This document shows, piece after piece, positions 11,716 through 22,579 of a stretch of 64,000 nt of DNA. Numbering within the stretch: the stretch's first letter is position 1; the number at the start of each line of letters is the position of its first letter. A program made the translations under genes and the position numbers. Source of the stretch: Guyanagaster necrorhizus (Eukaryota > Basidiomycota > Agaricomycetes > Agaricales > Physalacriaceae); assembly GCF_019112545.1 (NCBI RefSeq), contig NW_025064894.1:366750-430749 (forward strand), in the 5' to 3' direction. The notes beneath the pieces are model-generated. The model searched no databases and had not been told where the DNA came from. It worked only from the letters and a program-made list of their open reading frames with translations.

Positions 11716-13927
11716 ATGCCCATTATGCTTAATCCCTCAAACCCAAACTTCACCTATAAGTTTTTCAAACTCTTCTTGGCTATCATTGGAATTCTGGTCA
11801 GTCTGTTGGTGCTCATACAGCTGTGCCATGGACACCAATCGATTCTCATCTGGTCTATCTGTCATTATCATGAATTTCAACATATTCACATTATCCTACG
11901 AAATGCTATATCGGACCTTCCTCTTCACGACATCTCTGCTTCCACTCGACCTTCGATGTCCCAACAGCCCCACCAGCCAGAAGGAGTCAACCCTGAAGAC
12001 GCCTCTGCAAGAACGTCTTCAGAGCACCCTGTGAAAGAAGAGGAACAATTCCAGCAGCATATATACCCACCTTGACCCCCGCTGGCAGTTGTTCAAGACC
12101 CAGAGAACCCTTGGGCAACAGGGTTCCAACAACCTAGGTCTAACGTCACCATCCCTTCCCCTCATCATAGCACCCGAGCAACAAGGATGCCAACTCCTGT
12201 CTCTGGCACTGGCATTGGGCACCATGCTAGAGACTCCTTGGACAGCTCACGAATAGCTCGAGGGACCAGTGATAGAGGCTGAGAATCCTATCATACAGCA
12301 TCAGTACAAGGGAGAAGCACTGATGACAGGACAGAGATCAACTGGCTGGAACAATGACCTATCAGAAACTTTGCCGAAGATTTCATCAATCAAACAAGAA
12401 CTGACAATGAGATCTACAGGGAGAACGACCTCTTCGGGAGGTATCTCCAAGCATGGGAGGAGGAACAGCAGAGGAGAGAGGCCAGAAGTACCGACACCAC
12501 TTTGGTCGATACCAGCACCCTCGACTCTCGACTCCAACAGCCTATGCCCCCCTACATGGAGTCTGACCCATGGGAGATGCCTGCCGACAGAGTCATCCAT
12601 GGCAACAACGAGGAGCTCAATGCCGATGAGCTCAACGATGGCCACCCACTATCATATGGGACAGATACTATTGCAGACACCGACAATATCCCGAACCATG
12701 GAAATGGAATATCAGCGAGTCAGAGATCGATTGGAGGGGACAGCCAGCACATTGACCCCACAGGAGACCTTAAAAGATTTCTTGATGGACCGGTCGCTGC
12801 CCTCTTTCTTCAACCCTGATTTTACCGAAACTTCCATCGATATAGCTGAGCAGTGGCGGTGAACACAGTAGGGGGAGAGGCCAAGCAGCAGCAATAACAG
12901 TCTGGGCAGGAGTCTTCTCCTTGCTCTGGACCAGAAGACGCTGGATCCAGCACCCAGTCCCAGCCTTGCCAAACCAACAATTTACGACCTGGCCGACATT
13001 TCTCTCCTCGGGGTGGAAATGCTGGACCAGGACAGCGATGCAGACGGCGAGAAGGGAGATTCAATCAGGGGGGTCGGGGACTCTCCCTTTGAATCAGGAG
13101 GAAGTTTTGAAGGACAAGTAGCAGAAGAGATGATAAGGAGAGGAGCGCATGAAGTGCGCACATAGGAGTCTATTCGGCTGTACCAGGAGCAGGTAGCCGA
13201 ATTACAGGGAGACAACCTTCGGATAAGGTTGTCTCTGGGTCAAAGGTATGCTTTTGCTGATAAAGTCGAGCAAGAGGAAATTTTACAATATGCGGCCACA
13301 GAACAGGCCATTTTTGAATTTAATCAACGATTTTTGCATTACCAGATGAGACCAACGCAACCAAGAGATGGCAAAAGAATGGCAGTCAAGCCATGGACAC
13401 CGAATGTATCACCTGTAAAATCAGCATTCACAGCACCATCAATTCCGATGGCACTATCTCGGCCCTCACATAACACTCACGCCACCCCCAGCACAGCATC
13501 TCAGCTTAGGAAGAACCGATCCCAGGCAATTCAGCAACATCCAGAGCCGAGAAAGTTGCTGCCGGCACCACAGTCAGTTGCCGAACAACCACCACCATAC
13601 ACAGAAAGCAGTAGCATGATTGAAGGATGGGCGCAACTGCCTGATAGCAGGAACCCTACTCCTATAACTACCGCTACATGGACACCTGACTCAGACCCAC
13701 ACATTCATGAAACTTACAAACAACAGATGAAGGAACACAAGCTGGCCGGAAAAACGACCACAGAGTACTTCACAGAACTAGAACAACTGGGCAAACTTGC
13801 TGGAATATCGGATGACATCACTGATACCAGATACATGATCAAATGTATCAAGGAAGGACTACCACCTATTTATCTCATGACAATCTTAGATAAGGAACAG
13901 CATATCCTGATAGGTTACGATGAATAG
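11716..13927 (+). pseudogene. Gypsy-1 gag-like region, degenerate
   Basis: Several open frames of 100-230 codons cover this region in shifting frames. Shared features with Gypsy-2 gag include 'ILQYAATE' (about 13285 here, 53770 there) and the segment 'GTDTIADTDNI' (about 12660; compare 'HTDTIATDADSI' near 53140). The last open frame (13229-13927) has a capsid-like part, 'TTEYFTELEQLGKLAGI', corresponding to 'ATDYFDKLERLTKLARI' in Gypsy-2, and stops at 13925. Gag forms the virus-like particle. No zinc knuckle is visible here. Confidence 0.7.
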
Positions 13928-14379
13928 AAGGGCCAAACCATCAGGATATACAAAGAACGACAATGACAGAGGGCTGAGGCGATTGCCTTAGCATATGGTC
14001 ATGGGATACAAGAACTGATGTCCATCGACCCCACCACAGTGGATATCAAAAAAAAAAAAAAAACATCAATATTCCCAGAAAGGGGAAAAGATGTTGCAAC
14101 CACACCCAAAAGGTCACATGGCATGAACCTGTGACCAGAATACAGTGTAGTCAAATGAACACCAGACAACATGACCACTATGCTTAAAATCATACACACA
14201 TGGATAAACTGATAATTGCCGAATACTGCATATATGGTAAATTACAAACCACTCTTTGAACAAGACGAACATTGTTCAAACCGATGGGACTCACAGCATT
14301 GGGACAAACAGGCACCAACCCTAATAAGGAAACACCAATGATGCCTCAAGAATTTCCTACCCAGAATCCTGACTGGCAA

Positions 14380-15460
14380 CAATCACGAACACTACTGAGG
14401 TGGCCAGGCCACTGAATGTATAGGACCAATAAAGGAGAGGAAGTGACGATCATCAGTTGGATGGATCAACTTCTTCTGATGACCTATCTGGAACAACAGA
14501 AGACACAATTACCTGAAAATTCCCCATGGAGTTGGAAAATTTTGAACATGCGGCATTCAAACATGGAATGACCAAGAATATTATCTTGTCTATACCAAGT
14601 CAGGATGGAGAAACTGACTCCAGGGGAGTCAGCACTCTCAGAGAACAACATGACAGAATAAATGCTGACATGTTGAAGGCATTCAAAGACACATTCCTTG
14701 CCATAATAATCGCACTCACTGAGCAGCAACATTATCTCATTGGAGCAAATCATAGGGATGCCGAAAACAGGGAGAAAATGGCAAGGGAAGTCATACCCTC
14801 TAACCAGAATGTTTTCATGGTAGGACCATGGAAACAAGATATGTAAATGTATCAAGAACACCACTACGGATCCAACAAACTGGATCAAAAGGCGCCTCTA
14901 ACACTCAATCATGAGGCAAGGGCACAAAAAGAAAATTGCCACATGGCGTGATGATGCTACTGCCAGACGTGCCAGTGTAGCAAGAACCTGACAGACCCAT
15001 ATCTCAACCTTCCCAAAAGCAACACCTATGATACAATCATAGTCACTTGCAACTGCTTCTCGAAGGCCATCAGAGATATCATAAACAATCTTTCTGAAAG
15101 TAACGGCCATGACACTACTATCATCATCATCGATCGCTTCTCGAAGACGATCATTCCGATCGCATGTTCAGTAGAATCCACAGCACAACAGGTAAAAAAC
15201 TATTTTTTGTGAATTACGGATGACACCCACCAGTTGCACAAATGAAACAACAAAATTACCATGGGACATACAATGAAAAGCAATATGTCTCATGCACACA
15301 ATGGATCCACAGGCAGCCTGCAATCTATTGAAAGTCATGACATGACGATGACCAAAGGCATCCAAAAACCGATCAATGTCTTTATGAATCTGCAAAACCT
15401 ATGAATGAGTCCAGCAGATCAGCCACCTCCTTCCGAAGGGGGGGACCTACTCTAACTTAA
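14380..15460 (+). pseudogene. Gypsy-1 RNase H and integrase remnants
   Basis: Near 14580-14760 a frame reads 'LSIPSQDG' … 'EQQHYLIGANH', matching the Gypsy-2 RNase H region 'FAIPSQDG' … 'EWWHYLIRAVE'. Near 15020-15180 it reads 'YDTIIVTCNCFSKAI' and 'IIIIDRFSKTIIPIACS', two versions of the Gypsy-2 integrase segment 'YDAIIVIMDCFSKAIIPVACS', so this bit seems duplicated. Sequence from 15190 to 15480 is unreadable as protein apart from the polypurine run before the 3' LTR. Confidence 0.65.
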
Positions 15461-15492
15461 TCATCAGGATGATGGTCTTAAGGAGGGGGTAA

Positions 15493-16025
15493 TGTTACAA
15501 TTTTTCCAATTTTTCCTCTATTTTCTTTTCTTTTTCTTTGGAAGTGACCTCTATCTTTGCTTAGTCAGGGCACTTACCAGTGCTTATGACTGTGGGAATG
15601 CTTAGCTCAGCAACCCAAGTCGGTCATTCTCCTGTCACACTGCTGTGTGCTGTAAAGAGAGAGACAATGCTCTTTTTGTCTTCAAATTGCAGTGCATAAC
15701 TACAGCTCCACAGCAAGACAACAGCTTTTTGTGGAGAGCCTAGCAACAGTAGGGGAAACAGCACACAGCAAGACAACAGCTTTTGTGAACAGTTATTTAT
15801 AGTACAATAACAGAACAGTATATTAGTTTAGTTCTCGCTGTAACACCTCAGTCTCGAACTAAAGTTTATATGCCACTATCTTAACTCGAGCTCAACTAAT
15901 TCAAAAAGAGCCTTGTCCACACAAAACCATCGGCACACAAAGTGAACTCAGTCAGTCTAATCCGAAGTGCGAGGTTCTGAACTGTTTATCACATGTCAAT
16001 GGTCACGTGGGATTTGGGTCTAACA
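15493..16025 (+). repeat. Gypsy-1 3' LTR
   Basis: Starts TGTTACA and ends TCTAACA. It is preceded by the polypurine tract GGAGGGGG. It differs from the 5' LTR mainly by transitions plus a small indel in the TATA region (TATATTAG instead of TATATAAGTAG). Confidence 0.9.
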
Positions 16026-17533
16026 GAAGGAGTGATACTGGAGGTGATGAGCTTAGAGAAGGTGAGGGATTTGGTGCTGAAGGATTTTCTGGAGGTGGAA
16101 GATCATCATTGTTAAGATCTCTCCTTTGATCAGGCAGCATAGGAGAATCTGACAGATTTGAGAGTGGAGAAAATAGGTCACTGAAAAGGTTGATAAGAGT
16201 TTTTGTATTTCCTGAGAACACTCACTCATCAAAAATGACGTGGCTTGATATAATGAACTTCTTAGTTGCAGGGTTCCAGCACTTCCATGCCTTTTGTACT
16301 TGATAGATATCCAATAAATATGCATTTGGTGGTGCATGGCTGAAGACCTTGTCGCTTGTTCTTTTTGATATGGACATAGGCTAAGCAGCCAAAGACATGT
16401 AAGTTAGAGACATCAGGTTTCTTCTTGTGCCAGCCAGTATATGGTGTTGTTTTAGGAAGTGGTGCTGTAGAGCAATGGTTATGCATATATATGAATGCAA
16501 GCACTGCTAGTCCCCAGAAAGAGAGAGAAAGACGAGCTTCATAGAGCATAGTAATAGCTCCTTCAGCAATATCACGATTTGCACATTCTGCAATTCCATT
16601 TTGATGAGGCTTATCAGGCTCAGTATGGCATCTTGATATCTCTTCTTCTATGCATAACTGATCAAATTCATGACCTATATACTCTCCTCTACCATCGTCT
16701 TGCTCCTCTAAGATCTTCAGACCATGAAAGTTTTCAGCATAGGCTTTGTAGCATTTAAATTCAGCCAGAGCATTGCTCTTGTGCTTTAGCAAGGCAACAG
16801 CTCAAAAACGCAGAGCACCACATATAAAAGTGATCCAGTAGCAATAACCTTCTGGTGTAGTGACTAGCATAGGTCCCTTAAGATCAGAAAATACAATTGT
16901 GAGAGAGTGTGTTGGAAGAAGTGAGGGACCTCGAGGAATATTATGTTGTCTGTGCTTGCCCATAAGGCAAGATTCGCAAATTGGATTGAGATTAGATTGC
17001 ATATTGTTTATCTTCATATTTAAGACAAGCTGATTCTCATACATGTTCTGGATAATGTTTATGCTTCTGTGACAGGTTTGTCGATACCATAGGGTCAAGT
17101 CAAGTGGACAGATGCTTGCAGTACTTGAGGTTACTGGCCTTATAGTGCAAGTGGTACTGTTAAGATATCCAATGTTGTTATCATTGACAGTAGCTGAGAA
17201 ATGAAGTGCTTTGTCTTGAAAGAACTGGACTGATGACCCGGCTATATTGATCTCATATCCTTTATGACATGTAAGATGGAAGGGTGAAAGCAAGTTATTC
17301 CAAAGATCAGGTACATGCAGTACATCCTGAAACTCGACAGCTTCACAGACCTCTCTATTCTTCTCTTTTGGCTTAAATACAACTGTCCTCATGCCCGCTG
17401 AATAGATGATTGAATTGTTCACTAACCAAATCGGAACCACATGTAGTGTCCAGACATGAAACCAGTCTCGATGATGGCTCATGTGAGATGAAGTGTCTGT
17501 GTCCATATTCCAGTTAGATAATGCTGGGGACAA
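16026..17533 (-). pseudogene. Copia protease and integrase, degenerate
   Basis: Minus-strand frames 17533-16802 and 16792-16262 are one polyprotein broken by a stop between 'GALRF' and 'AVALL'. The protease motif expected as D-S-G reads 'DTDTSSHMSHH', so the catalytic triplet is altered. Then come the GAG-pre-integrase zinc-binding part (…H…'CESCLMGKH'), and the integrase core with 'FSDLKGP', 'RGEYIGHEF' and 'HQNGIAECANR' for the D,D,E residues, then 'VFGCLAYVHI'. The Gypsy-1 target duplication ends this segment. Confidence 0.85.
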
Positions 17534-17632
17534 GAGATCAATACTCGCTTGGCTGGCAGTCTCTTCTGCAATGTTTGACTTCTCTGTCTTTGCCTCTTCT
17601 GCCTTCTTGCCCGATTTTGTATTCTGACATTC

Positions 17633-18430
17633 TTAGACACGCTGTATAGCTCGCTCCTTGGCTTTCTTTTTGCTGAAACACTCCTCCTCAGTATGTCCAG
17701 AGTTGATGCACCAGCTGCAGATGATATTGGATGATGCCACATGAGTGGCTTGGACTCTGACAGCGCTTGCTTTGAATGATGTTGCTGAAGTGGTGTCATG
17801 AGAGTGGCACTGCATCTCTTCGGTGTGGAAGGTGGCAACGAGTTTGTCGAGACTGAGAGAATGGAGGAGAAGGACTGATGACACAAAATTGTCATAATCA
17901 GATGGGAGGGCATGGATGAGAGTCATGAATTGAAGCTCTTCATCGAGTTGATTGATGGTGAACTTTTCAGGGCGGAGTGCTTTGATGTCTTGTATAGCTT
18001 GTGAGACACATCCAACGAGAGTAGAGAGAGACTCTTCATCATCCTTCCGAATGCTGAATAAGGCATTGTAGGCATTGAAACGGGTGCCCAGTTTTTGCTG
18101 TTGGTGAATGTCTTTCAGTTTCAACCACATAGCTGTGGGCTTACCCATGAGGAGACTGATATGAGTGCACTGTGATTCATCAATGCAAAGCCAGAGGTAT
18201 CCTGCTGCAGATGAATGAGCTTGAAGGTAAGCTTTTGTCTCCTTCTTTTCAAGCTTTGTGGGTTCACTGGGATTGGCTTGCTCTGGTGGCTCTTCAGTGC
18301 CATCGAAGTGGCCAAATAGCCCCTTGATGCACATGTAGATCTTGAACGAAGGTGCAAAGTGGTTCCAGTTGCCAGCATGGAGGTTGGGAAAACCATGTTT
18401 GATGGTGTTGATGACGTCTGAGTCATTCAT
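17633..18430 (-). CDS. Copia gag protein
   Basis: An uninterrupted frame of 265 codons encodes a UBN2/DUF4219-type Copia gag: 'LHAGNWNHFAPSFKIYM' near the start, 'WLKLKDIHQQQ', 'LIHALPSDYDNFV', and a zinc knuckle 'CSWCINSGHTEEEC' near the end (CX2CX4HX4C). It would bind the element's RNA in virus-like particles. It is the only intact open frame of the element. The frame ends just before the pol part starts. Confidence 0.85.
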   Translation of the reverse strand: MNDSDVINTIKHGFPNLHAGNWNHFAPSFKIYMCIKGLFGHFDGTEEPPEQANPSEPTKLEKKETKAYLQAHSSAAGYLWLCIDESQCTHISLLMGKPTAMWLKLKDIHQQQKLGTRFNAYNALFSIRKDDEESLSTLVGCVSQAIQDIKALRPEKFTINQLDEELQFMTLIHALPSDYDNFVSSVLLLHSLSLDKLVATFHTEEMQCHSHDTTSATSFKASAVRVQATHVASSNIICSWCINSGHTEEECFSKKKAKERAIQRV

Positions 18431-18605
18431 TGTGGTGTGGAAAAAAAAGAGACCATTGGGGTTAGAGAGTGTGTGTAGGCCTGTGATGGGTGGATGCGAC
18501 TTCTGAATGGATAGTGATGTCCCTTAGGAAAGTGAGCGAGACTTCGATGTCTAGTGAATGGTTCATGAGAGGGAACGAAAAAATTGCTTGGCTTAGTAAG
18601 GCACA

Positions 18606-18617
18606 GGGCCCATAACC
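18606..18617 (-). promoter_or_regulatory. Copia primer-binding site
   Basis: On the minus strand GGTTATGGGCCC directly follows the 5' LTR. It is largely complementary to the anticodon arm of initiator tRNA-Met, the half-tRNA primer known from copia-type elements. The tRNA match is from memory and was not aligned. Confidence 0.55.
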
Positions 18618-18764
18618 TGTTGAGAGCAGGTTGCATAGCGCAGCAGGGAAAGCCAGGTCTGGAGTCAAAAGTCAAAAGCTAGTAAGCGTTGACTTTCGAC
18701 CTCCAGTATTGGTAGCTATGATTATGTAAGGTAAGAGCGACATGGAGGGTGTGCTACTTCAACA
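18618..18764 (-). repeat. Copia 5' LTR (147 bp, internally deleted)
   Basis: It has both ends of the full LTR (8723-9142) but lacks about 273 bp. The deletion runs exactly between two copies of AAAGTCAAAAGCTAGT present in the full LTR, leaving one. The promoter part of the LTR would be in the lost segment, so this copy may be silent. Confidence 0.88.
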
Positions 18765-18769
18765 CAGAT

Positions 18770-19297
18770 ATTATTTGACCCAGTTAATGAGCCGGGAATT
18801 CCTTTAAATAATGGTGAACCCAACAGATTTTGCTCTGGTCAAAATTTCATCTCTGACCAGCGTGAGTTAGCGTCAGATCTTCTTCCATTAGTCGTGCGCT
18901 GTTGTTGCTCTTACGAAAAAGATAAATGATACGTTGGATATTGAAGCACGCGGAGAGTCGAAGCAAAATTTGATTTTGACGACTCAGGCGAGGAAGGGAA
19001 CGATACCTGCCCTGGAACAGTAGCCGAAAGAATTATACGGATCAAGCCTGACAGAGCGGTGGACCTGAATGCGGTCATCCAATGAAACAAAAAGTCGCAT
19101 GACTCTCAAAAGAAATATTATCATATTTAGCAGCGGTCATCAAAACAAAAAAAAACACGGCATAAAACTACATTATCGCAGAAGCATCGGAAGCAGATAG
19201 CTAGCAGTGAAAGCAGGGGGCGTAGGTAGTATTACATAGCACGGTGGAAAGATAGGAAGAACGAAAACGATGGGGAGGAAGGAGAAACAAGAAGAAT
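18770..19297. other. Intergenic, right flank of Copia
   Basis: No gene seen. This was joined to 8717 before the Copia insertion. Confidence 0.4.
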
Positions 19298-20450
19298 CTA
19301 CTGTGTATAGGACCTATTACCAGAAGGGGACTGATATTTCGCCAACGTCGCTCGAAGCTGATTGACCTCTGCCTCTGCCTGTTGACGAGCTGCCCGTTCT
19401 TGCTGGCGGGCTACCTCTGCCCGTTGGTAGGCTTCCTCTGTCTGTTGGCGGGCCACCCGTTCTTGCTGAAGGGCTTCCTCTGCCCGTGTACGGGCCCTCT
19501 CTGGAGCAAGAAGCGCCTGACAAGCATATCAGAAAAATCTGTCCGTCTAAAGAACGATAATCAAAAGCTCACGTCTCGCAACTCAGCCTACTCCTGGTCC
19601 GCGATAACTTTTGCTTCTTCCCACTGCAGCTTGACCGTCCCCGGCGCCCTCCATTCGTTCACTTCATCGCCTCTCCCAAGGACCATGCCCAGCGCCAACT
19701 CAGGATTCTTGCCCTGTAATGGAACATACTTTGTCGGTGTTATATGTGATGCTGCCTCCAAATCAAGAACCTTCCAAATAGTGTATGCAAACCAGTAGCA
19801 CTGCGCAAAGATGAGGTGGTACTCTACAGTGTTCGTCGAGGTGGTCTGGAGGAGGAGGAGAAAGTGCTCGAGGGTGACACGTCTTTGCGCCTGCCTGAAG
19901 TCCATCGTCATAAGGCAATGGTACGGGCATCCACCCTGCACCTCCAGGGCTTCGTCGATGCTGCGCAAGATGACCACTCTGTCGAATGCATCAATAGGAT
20001 ACCACTTGCTGAAATTCTTGACTTTAGCGCCGAAGCGATGAAGACGGTTCGGGGTATCCCAGTGATCATCAGTGGTAGCCGAGGAAGAGGCGGTAGAGGA
20101 ATTGGACTGTGAGGCATTCGATGTAGGTGAATCGTTCAACCTATCTACCATGAGGAACCCGCTCCGCCTAGCTCCCGAAGATTCCTTCACGGTCACAACA
20201 AGGTACTCGTGCTGAGACACATTATGGGATGAGCAACATTTACGGTACCCGATTTCTTCGACATGATATTACCGAGGCCTCGCCGGAGGAAGTCGTTACG
20301 GTTCTTAAGGGCGCTGAGAAGGAGCGTAGCGCTCGTCGCCCCCCGCTGAGGCTCGGTTGCAAAGATACACATGTCGTCGGAAGGGCCAGGGGACGGCATG
20401 ATGAAGGAAAGGACGGTAGAGAACAGCTGGGTGAGCCACTGGAAGGGCAT
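19298..20450 (-). pseudogene. Uncharacterised protein, coiled-coil tail cut by a stop
   Basis: Exon 1 (about 20450 to 20260) ends '…GNIMSKKS' and joins across an intron (GTACCG…CTCAG) to 'HEYLVVTVKESSGARRSG'; the frame then runs to a TAG at 19588-19590. Two sensible continuations follow: five more codons (AELRD), an intron (GTGAGC…CAG, about 19570-19515), and a last exon '…ALLAPERARTRAEEALQQER' made of repeated E/Q/R-rich units, predicted as coiled coil, ending TAG at 19298. Exon 2 contains 'RFGAKVKNFSKWYPIDAFDRV' and 'MTMDFRQAQRRVTLEHFLLLLQ'. I recognise this only as an agaricomycete family of unknown role. CAG to TAG would explain the stop. Either the gene is truncated or the tail is lost; the rest appears sound. 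Confidence 0.55.
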
Positions 20451-21683
20451 CATCTTTTTCTGTCGTCTTTAAAGAAAATGCGGAGGCAGGAGATGGCGGT
20501 CGACATTAGCATTAGGTTCAGTTCCCACGATTGCCCTTACCTAGCGATGGACGTTCCGTTCAATACTTTACATTCCGCTTATTTTTCAGTAACAACCCTT
20601 AGTACCGCAAAGGGAAGGCTTGAACAGATACCTTGGTTTCTGCTGAAAAATTGGGCGCCTAGTGTGAAGGGTATTCAATCGATGTACTCGTTCCCTACGT
20701 TTGCTTCGTTGCCGACACGCCCTTGCTGTTCTCGACCGCCTCGTTGATATCTTGCTGTATCCCACTATTCTCAAAAAAGAAAAATTCAAGGTGATATGTA
20801 TCTAAGCGCCCACAAAAGGCTGCAATTACTTTGAATGCTGCAACGGCACGGCAGCAACGATGCAGGGAACGGTTGCTGTCATTCACAGCTGTGTTCTCTT
20901 GACCTTCTCATTCTTCGGAAAGAATTGGGGATGCGTCCATCTGTAAATTCAGAGTCCGTTCCTCAGCCTGTGCAAGATTTCCGTTCTGAAAAATGGAACG
21001 ACGAACAATGCGTACTTGCATGAAGGAAATGCTGCGGTGGACTATGCCAACTATGATGTAATCAGAGACCATCACCACCACCATAATGCCCTTCCAGTAA
21101 GCATTCTGATAAACACGTCTTTATCCCTTACTCACATCTTCGCGGTAGCTTTCAAGGACCAAAGATCACGCGTTTGTCCTCGACCACGCTCACTGCAGCC
21201 GGTCTGATAACTTCTATCCGTAGATACACAGAAGCGTAGAACAATCATTCCCGGGCAAGTGCAATCCATACTACAAAGAAGGCCGTGTCAAGGCTGACCC
21301 GTGTATCAGCTTCCTCTACGTGATCTTTGTCCATTTCAGGCCTCATTTCTCCGTGCAACTGAGACGTCATGTACATATCAGCTGAACAACCATCAATTTG
21401 TTGTGCCATAAGGAGGGAGAAGTCGACGTCTTGCTTTGGTCTATACGGATTTACACAGATTATACGCATGAAAAGGGTGAAAAAAAATGCAAGGCTATAT
21501 ATAGAAGATGTTCGAGAAACTGTATACGGCTACATCGATGTTCGACTCAAATCAAGTCCTACAAAAAATAATACAGTAACGATACTAGAAATATGGGGTT
21601 GGTGGAATAATGCAAGGGTATTAGTAACAATATTTTGGATACAAACGCGCCCAGGAAAATTAAAGGCATAACGTGGTGCGAAA
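20451..21683. other. Intergenic, no gene seen
   Basis: It holds short open frames without motifs (for example 20695-20886 minus). It lies between the coiled-coil gene and the 3' end of the clp1-like gene. Confidence 0.4.
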
Positions 21684-22579
21684 TTAATTCGCGTTCCTAG
21701 CGGCAATGGTAAGCGCGCCAATCACAATTCTCCAAGCAAGGTCAACAGCGTCCCACAAATCTGTGCTGTAGATGCCGAGAGCGATCATATCCTGCCAGAG
21801 CTCCTTAACATGCACAGCATGCGTAGTGAGCTTCTGCAAGTCCCCCTGCTCCTGGGAGCAAAGGTAGGCCGACAGTTGCATGCATGTCCCCATGGCGTCC
21901 AGAGTATCGAGGACCGTCTCGTGTGAGATGGATTGGAAGAAACCTGTTGGGACTGGGAGGAGCGATCTGAAGACAGGCTCGAGGCGGTGGGTGTACATGA
22001 AGTTGTGTATGATGCCGAATGCTTGCGGCGAAGGGAGGGCGAAGGGAAGAACAGGGAGCTTGACCAGCGATTGACCGGCTTGTGAATGAGCAGGTGGGAT
22101 CGCTGGGAGATGCGCGCAGTGCGACGCGAGGACGAGAGCATGTATAGGAAATACCATACAATGCTCTGAGGGAATCTTAGAAGACGAGATAGCCAACACA
22201 TGGGTGGGGAACGCGCGCGACGGCGAGCGAATGGGGACGGATAACACGCCCGGAAGATGGCTTTTCGACAGAATGGTGGGGAGATGGGAGGGCGCCAAAG
22301 CAGATATCCCTGCTAGCATTCTGTACATAACTGTCAGCGAGGAAAAAACGGGCCGACAACGCGGTAATAAACGTACTGTGGTGCTTCGGAGCGCAAATTC
22401 CTTCGGATATAGTCGGGGGGAACGCCAGCGAGCTCAGGAGACACAGCCTCGATAGCGCTGGCAGAGACTTCGGAATAACGGGGGCGGGCCAAAGTCGCAG
22501 GGAGCTGAACGGAGCTGCAATGCTGACGTTGCTGAGGAAGCGTGCTGAATGGAGTTGGATACGACGCGACTTGGAACAT
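21684..22579 (-). CDS. clp1: Clp1 (clampless1)-like protein
   Basis: Two exons, 22579-22377 and 22320-21684, joined by a 56-nt intron (GTACGT…GTACAG), give 279 codons plus stop with the frame kept ('SEAPQ/MLAGISAL'). Family features: N-terminal 'AVSPELAGVPPDYIRRNLRSE', central 'FPIHALVLASHCAHLPAIP', 'LPSPQAFGIIHNFMYTHRLE', and C-terminal 'ELWQDMIALGIYSTDLWDAV'. In Coprinopsis cinerea clp1 is needed for clamp-cell development and is induced by the A mating-type homeodomain pathway; its Ustilago counterpart acts in dikaryon growth in the plant. Biochemical action is not known from sequence. Identification rests on recalled similarity of these blocks. Length and both exon edges look normal; no damage seen. 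Confidence 0.65.

Larger units (their letters stand above)
11124..16025 (+). mobile_element. Gypsy-1: deleted Ty3/Gypsy element nested in the Copia
   Basis: The element is 4902 bp, with LTRs of 536 and 533 bp and a perfect 5-bp target duplication GAAGG (11119-11123 and 16026-16030) that lies inside the Copia pol gene. It carries a gag-like region and remnants of RNase H and integrase, but I find no reverse transcriptase core. It was presumably moved by a relative's enzymes, or lost its core later. A related, complete element is Gypsy-2 at 51.5-59.6 kb. It contains a run of 16-17 A near 14049. Confidence 0.93.
8723..18764 (-). mobile_element. Ty1/Copia LTR retrotransposon, interrupted by Gypsy-1
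   Basis: The element runs on the minus strand from TGTTGA to TCAACA and is bounded by a perfect 5-bp target duplication CAGAT (8718-8722 and 18765-18769). Order on the minus strand is LTR, tRNA-type primer site, gag, protease, integrase, [Gypsy-1 insertion], reverse transcriptase, RNase H, polypurine tract (GAGGGGGAG next to 9143), LTR. Integrase before reverse transcriptase defines Copia. The pol part has in-frame stops and a degenerate protease motif, so the copy cannot be autonomous. Without Gypsy-1 and its extra target copy it would be about 5.1 kb, the usual Copia size. Confidence 0.93.
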
